From contig CM061142.1 of NCBI GenBank assembly GCA_030789695.1, positions 159,374,714-159,438,713 on the forward strand: DNA of 64,000 nt, given 5' to 3'. The notes beneath the pieces were generated by a model. It saw only the letters and a list, made by a program, of their open reading frames with translations, did not search any database and was not told where the DNA came from. The DNA is from Scilla litardierei. Lineage: Eukaryota; Streptophyta; Magnoliopsida; Asparagales; Asparagaceae. The translations under genes and the position numbers were made by a program. Shown here piece after piece: positions 54,398 through 64,000 of the stretch (position 1 is the stretch's first letter; each line of letters starts with the position of its first letter).

Positions 54398-57300
54398 CAA
54401 TGTTTTATATATTGCATGTCAATATCGTATCGGATTGGCCATATCGGTATCGGATATCGGTATTGAGTGATAAATCGGAGATACACGTGAATTTCAGATT
54501 GGTCATATCGGGCAGAATAAATATACAATTATAATATCATAAATATCAATTATTGTTTATATTACCAAAATATCATCAATATGAGTTACGATAAATGCAT
54601 TAAATAACCGCTAACACTAACATACGAGTATGTAATACACTAATACTATAAGTCTACAAATTAACAATATATTAAAGCTTAAAATACTGCATGTATAGAA
54701 AATGAATTAAAATATTTCCCGAAAGAGTGACTTACCCACACATTATTATACAAGCTCAGTCTGCTCACGTCGCTAGCACGAATATGTCAACATATGCAGC
54801 TACTTCCTCATCAGAATCCGAAATATCGGAAGAAGATGAATCTGAGGAGATCCAAGAATCAGAACCTAAAGCTTCATACTCCTCAAGTATTTGACCCTTC
54901 CCCTTCGCTGAAGATGATGTGATGGCTTTTCCTTTCTTTGTAGTCTTTAAGCTTTTACTATCCCTTGGTATTGGATCAGCCCACATCGATTCTTCAACGT
55001 GCCTCTATGTCAATCTTTCTCCATAGAAGACTTCTTCTTCATCCACCTTATCTGAAGCTACAGAAGCATCTGCTGCTGGGTTTTGAGAAATTCATTCGGC
55101 CACCTTGCCCTCAGTAATGGAACGAGCATCTAGGATATCGATGCTTCTGCTCTCAAATCTTTCTTTCGCACGAGCATCTAAGTCTTCCATTTTATTAGTA
55201 CTTAGTCTATTCCTTTCTTGGTGTGAATTTGTAAATAAAAATTGAATAAAAAATTAGACATCAGGAGAAATATGTTAGGATTATCCATTGATGATATATA
55301 AAAAATTGAATTTAAAATTTAAAGTTTTACCATCTCAAAAATACTTCAATTTCTTTCACACCCACTTGAGCTATTGGTCAATCTCAAAATTCTCATTGCT
55401 ATCTTCTTCAACTCAGGCGCCGTGTCACCATGCATATGCCACGAATTAACCAAAAATAAAAAACCAAATTAAAATTCCTTTTAGTTTTAACTTTAAAATA
55501 TCAAAATCTACTACAATATGGATAGGAAATTGATATTAGTTTCTTAGCTATACAGCCTATATCTAGATCAAGTGCATAATTTTTTGTTTGCATTAGCGCT
55601 ACCTCCCTACCAAAAGATCCACTTGCATCTTTATATAGAGGCAGCTGGGAACTCATATTTTCTTGCATGTCATTATCATGGACATACATCATGAACATGC
55701 ACTCAGTGAATCCATCAACAAAGGCATCATCTTCATCAATAGCATCCTGTTTTTTATAATAAAAACATGGGTTCAACAAATGACCCGTCAGGTGCAAATG
55801 AGTCTTCAACTTGTCGTTCCATCTCCTATCAATAAGAATGTAGACCAGCCTAATTTTTTCTCATCATGCTTCAAATTAATTGCAATCTCCTTCTGACACA
55901 TGTCCTTATTCCCTACAACCCCCAAGTTGTCGGTCACAATTTGAACGACAGATTATTCTCCCAGCTTCTCAATTGTTGCATTCACCAGATCATAAATATA
56001 TTTGCCATCTTGCACATCAATAGATGTGTTCTCAGAATCATAAAACACCGTTCCAGCATAAGGATGACAATGTTCATTATGCTCATACCCCTCCTTTCAG
56101 TCCAATAATCTATCAACAGACTAAACCCACACAGTCTACATGTGTCTAAAAAAGCTTCCAACTTCTCCTTCTTAGAAGCAACTTGCTTAGGAAGATACTT
56201 CTCAGCTATTTTATATGAAGTTGGACATTTCAAATTAGGTACATATTTACCTACAACATGCACCATCTGCCCAAAAGATGAGTGATCCACCAAATAAAAT
56301 GGTAATACTACCTCAAATATACATCGTGAGATCCGCTCGCACGCATCTTTACTTTCCTTCTTCTAGTGCTCATTAAGGGTGGATTGCACCCTTTTCCTTT
56401 CTCATTTCTCAGGTACTCCATCTTTCTCGTTTCTTAAACATGCGACTGCACATGCATGTCAATTGGTCCTCTGAACCTTACAGGACGTTGACTAGTTTCA
56501 TAAGAAAATGTCACTTCTACATCCTCACCCCCAATAACCACATCAACTTTAAGTGCTTAAAGCTTTGATTCATTCGCCTCTTTTGATGAATGTGGCTTCT
56601 AATGCAGCAATGGCCTTCAACCTAATCTCATCAGGAACTTTTGTGCAAGGAGCTACATTTCCTCTCATTCCTACAAGATAGTTCTTGAAACAGCTACTAT
56701 TACCGCTCATCACATGCTCGCAAAACTTGCATCTCACTTTATTAGCTTGCAAAATCTCCCCATAATCCCAGAAAATTGTTCCCACGGCGGACAATGTCTT
56801 GCTAGATGCTCCAAGAGATATTTTTACAATCTACTATCAAAGAGGACAAACTTTAGAAAATTATTAAATTAAAATTCAAGATACAAAAACTTTTTAAAAA
56901 TTAAAACATATCTAAAAAATTAAAACATATCGTGACTAATAAATGTAAATAAGTGTGAGATTTACATGTACAAATCATATACTCAAGACTCCTAAAAGTC
57001 TCAAACATCTGTATTTGAAGCACAATGGCAATATCATTGTTTCAATCTATATAGTTAAGAATCGGGCCTATCAGATCACCACTAGCAGATAGCATGTAAG
57101 GGATATCATCCATTACCCAATATTGGATTTAAGCCAAGTTTTCCAAGTATACACGTGAATGCATGAACCACCAACCAATCCAATTATTATATCTCTAATA
57201 AGGCAATAGGCTACCAAGCATGGCCCATAATTGACTGTTTGATGTCATAATCATCTATGTACATCCCACATTTTTCTCAAAACAATATCATCATCGAAAT

Positions 57301-58061
57301 TAAAATTTTCAACCCAACAATCTTTCTAAAACAGACAACTTTTTCTCATATCAACATAGTCAGTGAAAAATTATTTCTCAAGCCTCAGGTCTCAACCCAA
57401 CATCGAAAAAATCAACTAATATGAACAAGCGGCAGCATCCACGGAGAAGAATAATAATAATAATGAGCGACTGTTGCCGCAAAGGAGGAGAAAAAGAAGT
57501 GACTGCGGCCACAATCCGACAGAGAAGAAACAGAAGCAGCTGCAACCGCAGAGGAAGAAGGCATAAGAATAATAATAATAATAGAGCGAAGAAAATCGAA
57601 GACGAATAAAAAATAATCAATGAAACATCCCCAAATAAATTCATAAATTGTAGAAACACGCAGAGCTACTTACATTGATTTTTGTTTTACCTAAAAATTC
57701 CAACAGACGAGGAAGCTCGAAGATGAGCACGTCGCAAAAACCAAATCGCCGGCAATTCTCACAGAACAAAGAGAGATTACCCAAATCGTGTCTAATAAGC
57801 TGCAAATGACCGATATTAAGTGATTTAAACTAAATGGTTTGGATCGAATCGATACAAACCCGTTTAAAAAAATTTCAAAACCCGCCTCAAACAGTAACCG
57901 CCCTTATCGCTAATATCGGCCGATATATCGACCGGATATATCGACCATATCGGCCGATAAATCTTCATATCTGATTTTTTTACCGTCATTTTTCGTAGTA
58001 TCGGATCGGTTGGGATCCGATACCGATATATCGGCCGTATCAGTCGAGATTTAAATCACTG
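54398..58061 (-). mobile_element. hAT transposon with decayed transposase (3.66 kb)
   Basis: Termini CAATGTTTTATAT and (inverted) CAGTGATTTAAAT match at most positions. The 8-bp flank TCAATAAG (54390-54397) and CCAATAAG (58062-58069) differ by one base. Subterminal ATATCGG/CCGATAT motifs are dense at both ends (54420-54490, 57900-58045), where hAT transposases bind. The inside holds a minus-strand transposase pseudogene. It lies inside the LINE RT gene. Confidence 0.85.
54765..56794 (-). pseudogene. hAT transposase (BED finger, DUF659)
   Basis: A BED-type zinc finger lies at 56794-56570 (CKFCEHVMSGN ... GMRGNVAPC), with the usual His replaced by Asn/Tyr. A DUF659-type segment follows at 56293-55982 (KCPTSYKIAEKYLPKQV ... 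LLIDYWTERRG), with a frameshift after it; homology continues to VVQIVTDNLG near 55930. An acidic C-terminal frame is at 54986-54765 (SDSWISSDSSSSDISDSDEE). The catalytic and dimerisation regions are not intact. Confidence 0.8.
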
Positions 58062-58120
58062 CCAATAAGTGAAGAGAAATGTCTTGCCTTCGGATAAGAT
58101 ATTAAAAGAAGACTACCCTA

Positions 58121-58813
58121 TTAGCGGAGTAGGAATATATCTAACGGCACACCAATAACCGATGCAATCTCTCGAGAGTTTGGATACCATTTACTACAGA
58201 AAAGTTTACTCTTCTCTTTATTGATGTGTAAACCCATCATGTTGGTCACAGAATCAAAAAGGATGTGTAGGCTTTCTGCAGACTTCAAGTCAGTATGACA
58301 GAAAATCAATAAATCATCAGCAAACAAGAGATGCGATTGAGCCAAAATAGGGTACCGTTTCATTGGCTTAATCGACCTGTTAAACACAGCCAAATCCAGC
58401 ATTATAGAGAACTCCATTACTAAAACAAACAAATAAGGGGATATTGGATTACCATGCCTTGTCTCTCGATTACTTAAGAAGAATCTAGATGGTGAATCAT
58501 TAATGAGCACAGAAAACATGGGTTGAATATACACTCTCTGATCCAATATATCCAACGAGCAAGGAACCCCATGCGATGCCAACTCTCTGCTGACTGCATC
58601 AAAGACCTTTCAAAGATCCACCTTGAGGCACAAACGGCTGCCAAGTTGTTTATTGAAATCCTCGACGAGTTCATGAGCCAATAAGGAGCAAGCACTAATA
58701 AGACTGCTTGTTAAAGGAACAGATTGGTGTGGAGATATAAGCTCAGATATAACTTCTTGGGATACAAAGGACTTTGGATACTTGTATAGCACATTGCAAC
58801 AGGAAATGGGCAT
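58121..58813 (-). pseudogene. LINE reverse transcriptase fragment
   Basis: RPI-like start PISCCNVLYKYPKSF at 58813, ISPHQSVPL, then LCLKVDL near 58610. A frameshift follows, then the palm with NPISPYLFVLVMEFS and the catalytic FADDLLIF (58300-58325), and HINKEKSKLF. The N-terminal and palm halves are in different frames. The non-LTR RT type is clear from the spacing of these motifs. Confidence 0.9.
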
Positions 58814-60099
58814 GTAGTCATTTAGAGTTGAAGCCGACTATTTTTTGCACAAGGCAGAGGAAAGTATGGTTTATTTCATTCAAGATTTTTCCTGAATTAA
58901 TGAAAGATTTCGTTGTTTTTACCGCATCAAATCCCACCACATCCTAATTAGCCTAACAGAAGTAAGCATTATTACCGTCTGGGATAGGTGCCTTATCAGC
59001 TCCCAAGTAAAAACACATTCTTATTTCATCATATAAAATCAGTCAAATAAGCCAATCGGTAGATGCATCAGTTAACATTCTCCTAACCGGAAGATAAGGG
59101 AAGACATTTCAATAATCGACTGATTAAAGAGATGATAGAAATAGAATGAAGTTGTAACTCAAATGTCTGCATTTTTATCCATATGTATGCCTTCAGAAAT
59201 GAATAAATGAGACAAAGTTTATGGAGTACCTGGCTTTGGTAGGTGTGAAGAAAAAGGACGTGTTCTTGTCCTCTTCAGTCAGTCAGTCAAGATATTTTAA
59301 TCTTTTGACGTCATTTTGACTCTACCAGCTGTAACTAATATCATTTACATCGCTTACATGAGATAAGTGATTAATATTTGCTGAGTATTGGTACTCCTGA
59401 TTATTTGCAAATATCTCTTCTTGCTTTTGTCGAAGTCTTTAATATATGAGTCATGCTCATCAATAGAATCATCAACCAAAGATTTAAGATGTATTTTAGC
59501 CTCTTCAATTTAGACACAACTTGAAATTAAGGAACGCTATATGTATTGAAACTCAATGCTTCTCGCAAGATGTTGTCAAATTCTGGAAGACATGTCCAGT
59601 ATTTGAAGAATCTGAATGGCTTTGGTCCTGACATGATTCCAGTAGGTTAATACAATTAGTGTTGCAAAGAACCCTATCTAAATGAACAGATGTATCTATT
59701 TACACTCAGAATGAGTGTTCCAACTCTAAGTGCCACCAACAAATTTTAAGTCCATGATCCCACATACCTTAATGATCCCACATACCTTAATGTATCTATT
59801 AAAGGGTTCCAAATGAGCATGAAATAGAACCCGACTAAGTTTTTCCTCACCGTAACATACAATGCTGGAATCACTCAAAACAGCCCAAGATAATCAAGCA
59901 ATAGTGTTATAAATGTGTAATAAATCAGACCACAGAACAGAGCGGGCAGTCGCATGGTTAGCACCATAAACAAAACAAAGGACACGGTTCAGGCCACTTA
60001 TTAGTAGCAACTTATTGGTAGCAGAGATTGTGATCACCTAAGCAGAGGAGAATAGAAGTGTGTAAGTCCTGATGCTGCAAATCCATAAAACACAACTTC
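58814..60099 (-). other. Decayed LINE endonuclease-to-RT region
   Basis: This should encode the rest of the endonuclease and the linker to RT, but no open stretch longer than ~60 codons or clear motif remains. Two copies of ATCCCACATACCTTAATG lie at 59757-59793. Confidence 0.4.
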
Positions 60100-60313
60100 T
60101 GTCACCCTTCGAAGTTTGCATAATTATTGTCACCCCTCGAAGTTTGCATAATTATTGACGGAAGACCCAATCTCTTGGAAAACAAGATTAAGACTCGATG
60201 TCAACAAGATACTTTGATTTTAGTTTCCATAATGTAATCTTAGAAGCACTCGAAGATCCTGACGTTGTAGCGGTTTGTTCAGCCCCTGCACATTCCAAGC
60301 AAAGATAGACATA
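60100..60313 (-). pseudogene. LINE endonuclease N-terminus
   Basis: MSIFAWNVQGLNKPLQRQDL begins at 60313, the usual start of a plant LINE endonuclease. METK (its metal-site glutamate) follows in a shifted frame near 60228. A 27-bp tandem duplication (CCTCGAAGTTTGCATAATTATT type) lies at 60105-60160. Confidence 0.75.
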
Positions 60314-60829
60314 TCAATAATATGACTGGTTACCCTTCATTACACACAAACTCCTCCGAGGGCCGACCAGAGATGTTTTCTTCGAATTTGTTTCTCGAGT
60401 TGATCTTGCAGTTCTCATCTTAATACTTTCATTAATTCTCACTTGCCACTTCACCATGTTTTCAGCAATAGAAACCAATGTCTAAATATCATTAGTAGCA
60501 AGGGGTTCAAAAACGCAATCATGATGCATAATAGGTGGAATAGCAGATGTCCTATTCATAATTTCCAAGGAATCAACAGTATGAACTAAGCCATCACAAG
60601 CATTCGTATCCTTTGACATAGGGTCAAAGGTTGCATAACGAACAAAAGTTTCATCCACATGCATAGTATTATCAGCAACAGCAACAACAACAACAGTATT
60701 AGAAGTCTCAATATGAGGCTAATTTTCATCTTCATGCGTATCACTTTCTTGGACCCGATTATTAAAGTCAAATAGATTGATTAGCAATGATATGAGTGTT
60801 ACCTGGGTTCACGACAGTCTGATCAAGCT

Positions 60830-61318
60830 CCTCTTATGTAGGAGGAATTTGCTTGGCATTCCATATAAGAAATGAAGAGCAATGAGTATCTATATGTCCA
60901 AAGTAACAGCATCACGTACATCAAGGGGATACCCATTCATACTCCACAAGCAATTCCATCTGTTGACCACCTTCAATTTCTAAACACAGCTTGTGAAGCA
61001 ATGGATGAGTGATATTGATTTATACAAAGCATCTTGCATAAGCTAATCTATCACCCATCATTGTAGCTCTGTCCCTATACAATGGTTTTCCAATCAGGCT
61101 TGTCGCTTTACTAATTGTTCTTCTTGCCCAAAGTTTGAGATGTAGAGCCGAAAAACGAACCCAAGACTGGAACAGACACAAACAGGCCTCGGCCCATAAC
61201 ATTATCAGTACTCCATTTTCTTAGAACAATCAGACGACCATCGAAAAGCCAAGGCACTTCTTAAAGAATTCTAGTACAATCATCAGCCAGTGAGAAGTTA
61301 AAAGAAAAAGAAGCCATT
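60830..61318 (-). pseudogene. LINE ORF1 with DUF4283-type domain
   Basis: MASFSFNFSLADDCTRIL starts at 61318 and meets a stop. The homology continues with WLFDGRLIVLRKW, then in another frame SWVRFSALHLKLWARRTIS and SLIGKPLYRDRATMMGDRLA, matching the DUF4283 domain at the start of plant LINE ORF1 proteins (RNA binding). A frameshift falls near 61195. Confidence 0.8.
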
Positions 61319-61320
61319 TT

Positions 61321-63029
61321 CCCAAGCAAAAACCTCAAAATCCCTACATGCTTTTACAATCGAGAAATGCAAGCTTTTAGGTGGGAAAAAAGGGGTATAT
61401 TTCCCAACACATCGAACCAGCGTATTTTCTTATTGCTCAACATGGCATCGATTTCCTTGGTGTTGTATGCATACAAGTGTCCTTCGGAATCTTTCTTCGG
61501 TGCAATAAAGTCAGTGCAATAAAGTCAGGTCTGCAATCGGCACCTCTATGTTTGCCCATTATACAAATGTCATTCCAACTTCAGGGACCAATCCCAGTAG
61601 TAAATTTTGAAGTGTATGTAGCATTTCATATTCTGTCAACAATTCTTCTTGGTTGTTTATTGATCCCAACATCAATAGATATTGTCATGCCAAAACCTCT
61701 ACGAACGCCCATATCATTTCCGTTCAATTATAAGTGATTGCTATGATTGCGACCCCTCTGTTGTCGCACAACGGTCCACCCATCTTTCACCCTTGCAGCA
61801 ACATCTTCTACATGCATCCCCATTAATGTCGCATTGTGCAACATCGTCGGAGAGTCCAGACTCATGCCTCTCAAATGCTTAGTACCGTACGTTTGCCCCA
61901 GACTCCGGCCAAGATCAACTAAACACCCAACATTTCCCACAAGATCACCCTCGACGTGGCCCCAATTCACTATAGTACCCACGGCCATCGCATTGTTGGA
62001 AGACGGGAACAACGCACCTTTGGATGTGCCATGTTCAGCAGCCCCCCATCAGCCGTAGTGGTTGTCGCCTTAAACCGCCTTCCTTCATCGCTAGCCAACT
62101 CAGCCCCTCATCGACTTTCTCTAATTCCGCTCATCGCAGTCGTAGGTCCGTGAACCTTGTTAGAGAAGTTCTATCAGTCAACATCATCGACAAATCCCCC
62201 TTTGGAGATGACCCTTGACCAATGCAACCGCTGACGTCTCGGACCCGTTATCGTTGGATCCCATCTCCGACCATTCCACGCTCGCATCTCCTCTTTTGGC
62301 CGATCGTCGCTCGTTGCACTGAATCTTCTCGGTGTCGTTACGCCTTTTCCACCAAGAGATTTGAGAGGATAAATGGGACCGCGCCTTCCCCGAGGTCAGG
62401 CGGCTGAATTGGGGCTGACGAGGCGACGACGGTCTCCTATCTAGATCTTGAAACTCTAGATCGCAAGGATATCTCCGTCGCCTCTATGATGATCCTTCGA
62501 AGCTAAAAATCTCGGATAAAGAGTTATCTATTAAGCTCTCAATCACATGGGGTTGTGTAAACGCATAGTTAGACGGTAAGGCTCCAAGAAAAACCCAATT
62601 CTACTCGAACTACTTGTTTATCTCCTGCACATCCATGATGACTGAAAAAAATATCTTTAGCTACTCAAACAATATCTTATAGCCCCTATAAAATTGTAAC
62701 ATTGACCATTCATCTTTCTTGGTGTTCCTAAATAGCTTGTGTATCACCTTGTAAGCTTTATTCAAATTATTTGGTCATAGATTGAACTCTATCAAATATT
62801 CCCACATCTGCTTGACCATCTTCATGCACAACACCATATCATGCAACCGTAGATCCATGTTATTCACTATCTGATTGGTAGCTAAATGAAGACTCATGGA
62901 GGAATAATAAATAACCTCTTGATCACCACATCACCATTGTGTAACATCAAGACTTGGCTCTGGGTCACCTCCTCTTTAATAATTGATAAGCTTATTAGGC
63001 ATATTTAAGATGAGATACCTTGCAGACGT
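61321..63029. other. Unassigned; possible LINE 5' part
   Basis: On the minus strand 62012-61728 there is a 94-codon frame ending VKDGWTVVRQQRGRNHSNHL, a kind of text seen near the start of some plant LINE ORF1 proteins. The surrounding 61740-62520 is more GC-rich than its neighbours. 62520-63029 is AT-rich and shows nothing recognisable. Confidence 0.3.
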
Positions 63030-63760
63030 CATTATTTTGATAGATGAGATCAAAGGCGGGTTTAAAGTTAAAAAATTAGAGACACACACTAGAAACCCAA
63101 TGTTACAAACTTAATAGGAACAAGCCTGAGTATATTAAATGCAAGTCTAGTATATTGAGGCATATAATCATAGCATGATAAAGTTGGATGGAAAAGTATA
63201 ATGATAAGAACTTTAGGTATCTCAAGCCAGTTATCCAAGTGGATGTGAAGATTAAGAAAGATATTGATCATATAATCAAAGCAAGTTAGTTGAAATAGAT
63301 AACCAACAAGAGTATTAATCAAAGTATATGTTACGATTAAAGGTTAAATGTTATAAGATGACTATTAAACCAACTTTATTACATGACATAGAATATTATG
63401 GCTATCACCAAGAAGCATGAACAGAGTATGTGTGAGACGGAGATGTGAATATTACGGTAGATATATGGAAACACTAGAAAAGATATGATAAGAAATGACG
63501 ATATATATGGTCCCAATGAAAGATAAGATGGGGGAATATCGCTTGAGATTGTTTGATCATATAAATTGAAGACCTATTGATGTGCTGTTAAAAAGTCTGA
63601 ATAATGAGATCATGAAACCGAAATGTAGACCGAGAAAAATATGGAAGGAAATGATAAGAATGGATATGAAAAATCTTGATTTGTTGGATGACTAAATAAG
63701 ACAGTTTTAGCTCAATGTGTGGAAAATAAGTGTCTGACATCACGATCCGACGTGATCTGA
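63030..63760 (+). pseudogene. RTE-like LINE, decayed C-terminal end
   Basis: Translated fragments in changing frames match the C-terminal part of plant RTE/X-type non-LTR polymerases in order: LNRNKPEYIKCKSSI (63110), KIKKDIDHIIKAS (63250), IRNDDIYGP near 63490, MKDKMGEYRLRLFDHIN near 63520, and KCRPRKIWKEMIRMDMKNL near 63625. There are at least ten stops and shifts. The 5' part is absent. Confidence 0.7.
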
Positions 63761-64000
63761 ATCCATCATGATTTTTTTCACTTATTTGTGTTTATTTATT
63801 TTTATTTTTATTATTATATTTCTTTTATTATTGTTATTTTATTATTGTTATTTCTTTTATTTGTTATTATTATTATTTATTTATTTATTTTCTCTTTCTA
63901 TTAAGTCCATGAAACAGAACCAAATCAAAGTGTGAATTTTCTAAAGACACATTATTAGAATTAGAATTGAATTAAATTCTACATTTATTTTTTTCAAGAA
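63761..64000. repeat. AT-rich TTATT simple repeats
   Basis: Imperfect TTA/TTATT runs at 63780-63900 directly follow the RTE-like fragment and could be its tail. The rest is AT-rich with no feature. Confidence 0.7.

Larger units (their letters stand above)
53800..61320 (-). mobile_element. Minus-strand LINE (L1-like), interrupted by hAT
   Basis: Segments appear in order on the minus strand: ORF1-type domain (61318-60830), endonuclease start (60313), reverse transcriptase (58813-58121) and the C-terminal region (54188-53997). The RT is split from the C-terminal part by a 3.7-kb hAT element (54398-58061). All parts carry stops and frameshifts. Plant L1-type LINEs have this ORF1, EN, RT order. 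Both outer ends are approximate. Confidence 0.82.

Overview
The window is nuclear DNA of a flowering plant, probably a eudicot. It holds plant-type LTR retrotransposons (Ty3/gypsy with chromodomain, and two kinds of Ty1/copia), plant LINEs, hAT elements and MITEs. Two ordinary intron-containing plant genes survive on the right: a RING-H2/vWA protein (44077-48367, +) and the 3' half of the THO-complex WD40 gene THO3/TEX1 (48979-51363, -). About nine tenths of the sequence is repetitive. The species cannot be named from the sequence.

Layout. 1-6.2 kb: a 2-kb unit present twice, with inner GCGCACAAC repeats, a long foldback and a nearly perfect 220-bp-arm palindrome. 6.2-12.1 kb: a CpG-rich satellite of 73-79-bp monomers in a four-monomer (~298 bp) higher-order repeat; every monomer carries a 12-bp palindrome. 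12.5-17.5 kb: (TA)n and the 3' end of a gypsy element with a 3.75-kb LTR, abutting a minus-strand copia gag. 17.5-33 kb: a nest. A SIRE-like copia LTR is split by a second, solo LTR of the same family (TSD TACAG), which is split by a 10.4-kb Tekay-like gypsy element. 33-36.5 kb: a truncated minus-strand copia. 37.3-43.75 kb: a complete but decayed plus-strand copia of the same family (TSD TTTGG). 43.8-51.4 kb: the two host genes, convergent. 51.4-64 kb: a hAT-like non-autonomous element, a minus-strand LINE interrupted by a hAT element, and a decayed RTE-like LINE tail.

Most interesting points. The gypsy gag and protease reading frames are separated by an 86-nt AT-rich segment with consensus GT...AG ends; removing it joins the two frames exactly. 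Two divergent gypsy LTRs share a perfect or near-perfect stem-loop followed by a short very acidic reading frame. Two copia leaders carry arrays of GC-rich stem-loops. The palindromic satellite appears related, through CpG decay, to repeats on its left and to a MULE-like element in the RING gene. A copia 3' LTR with a TATA box lies 360 bp upstream of the RING gene start codon.

The retroelement genes are pseudogenes in nearly all cases (in-frame stops and frameshifts are recorded per entry); only the gypsy gag frame is open throughout. Of the host genes, the RING gene is complete with three exons and all splice sites visible. THO3 has its last four exons here; its upstream exons were not found in the remaining 12.6 kb.
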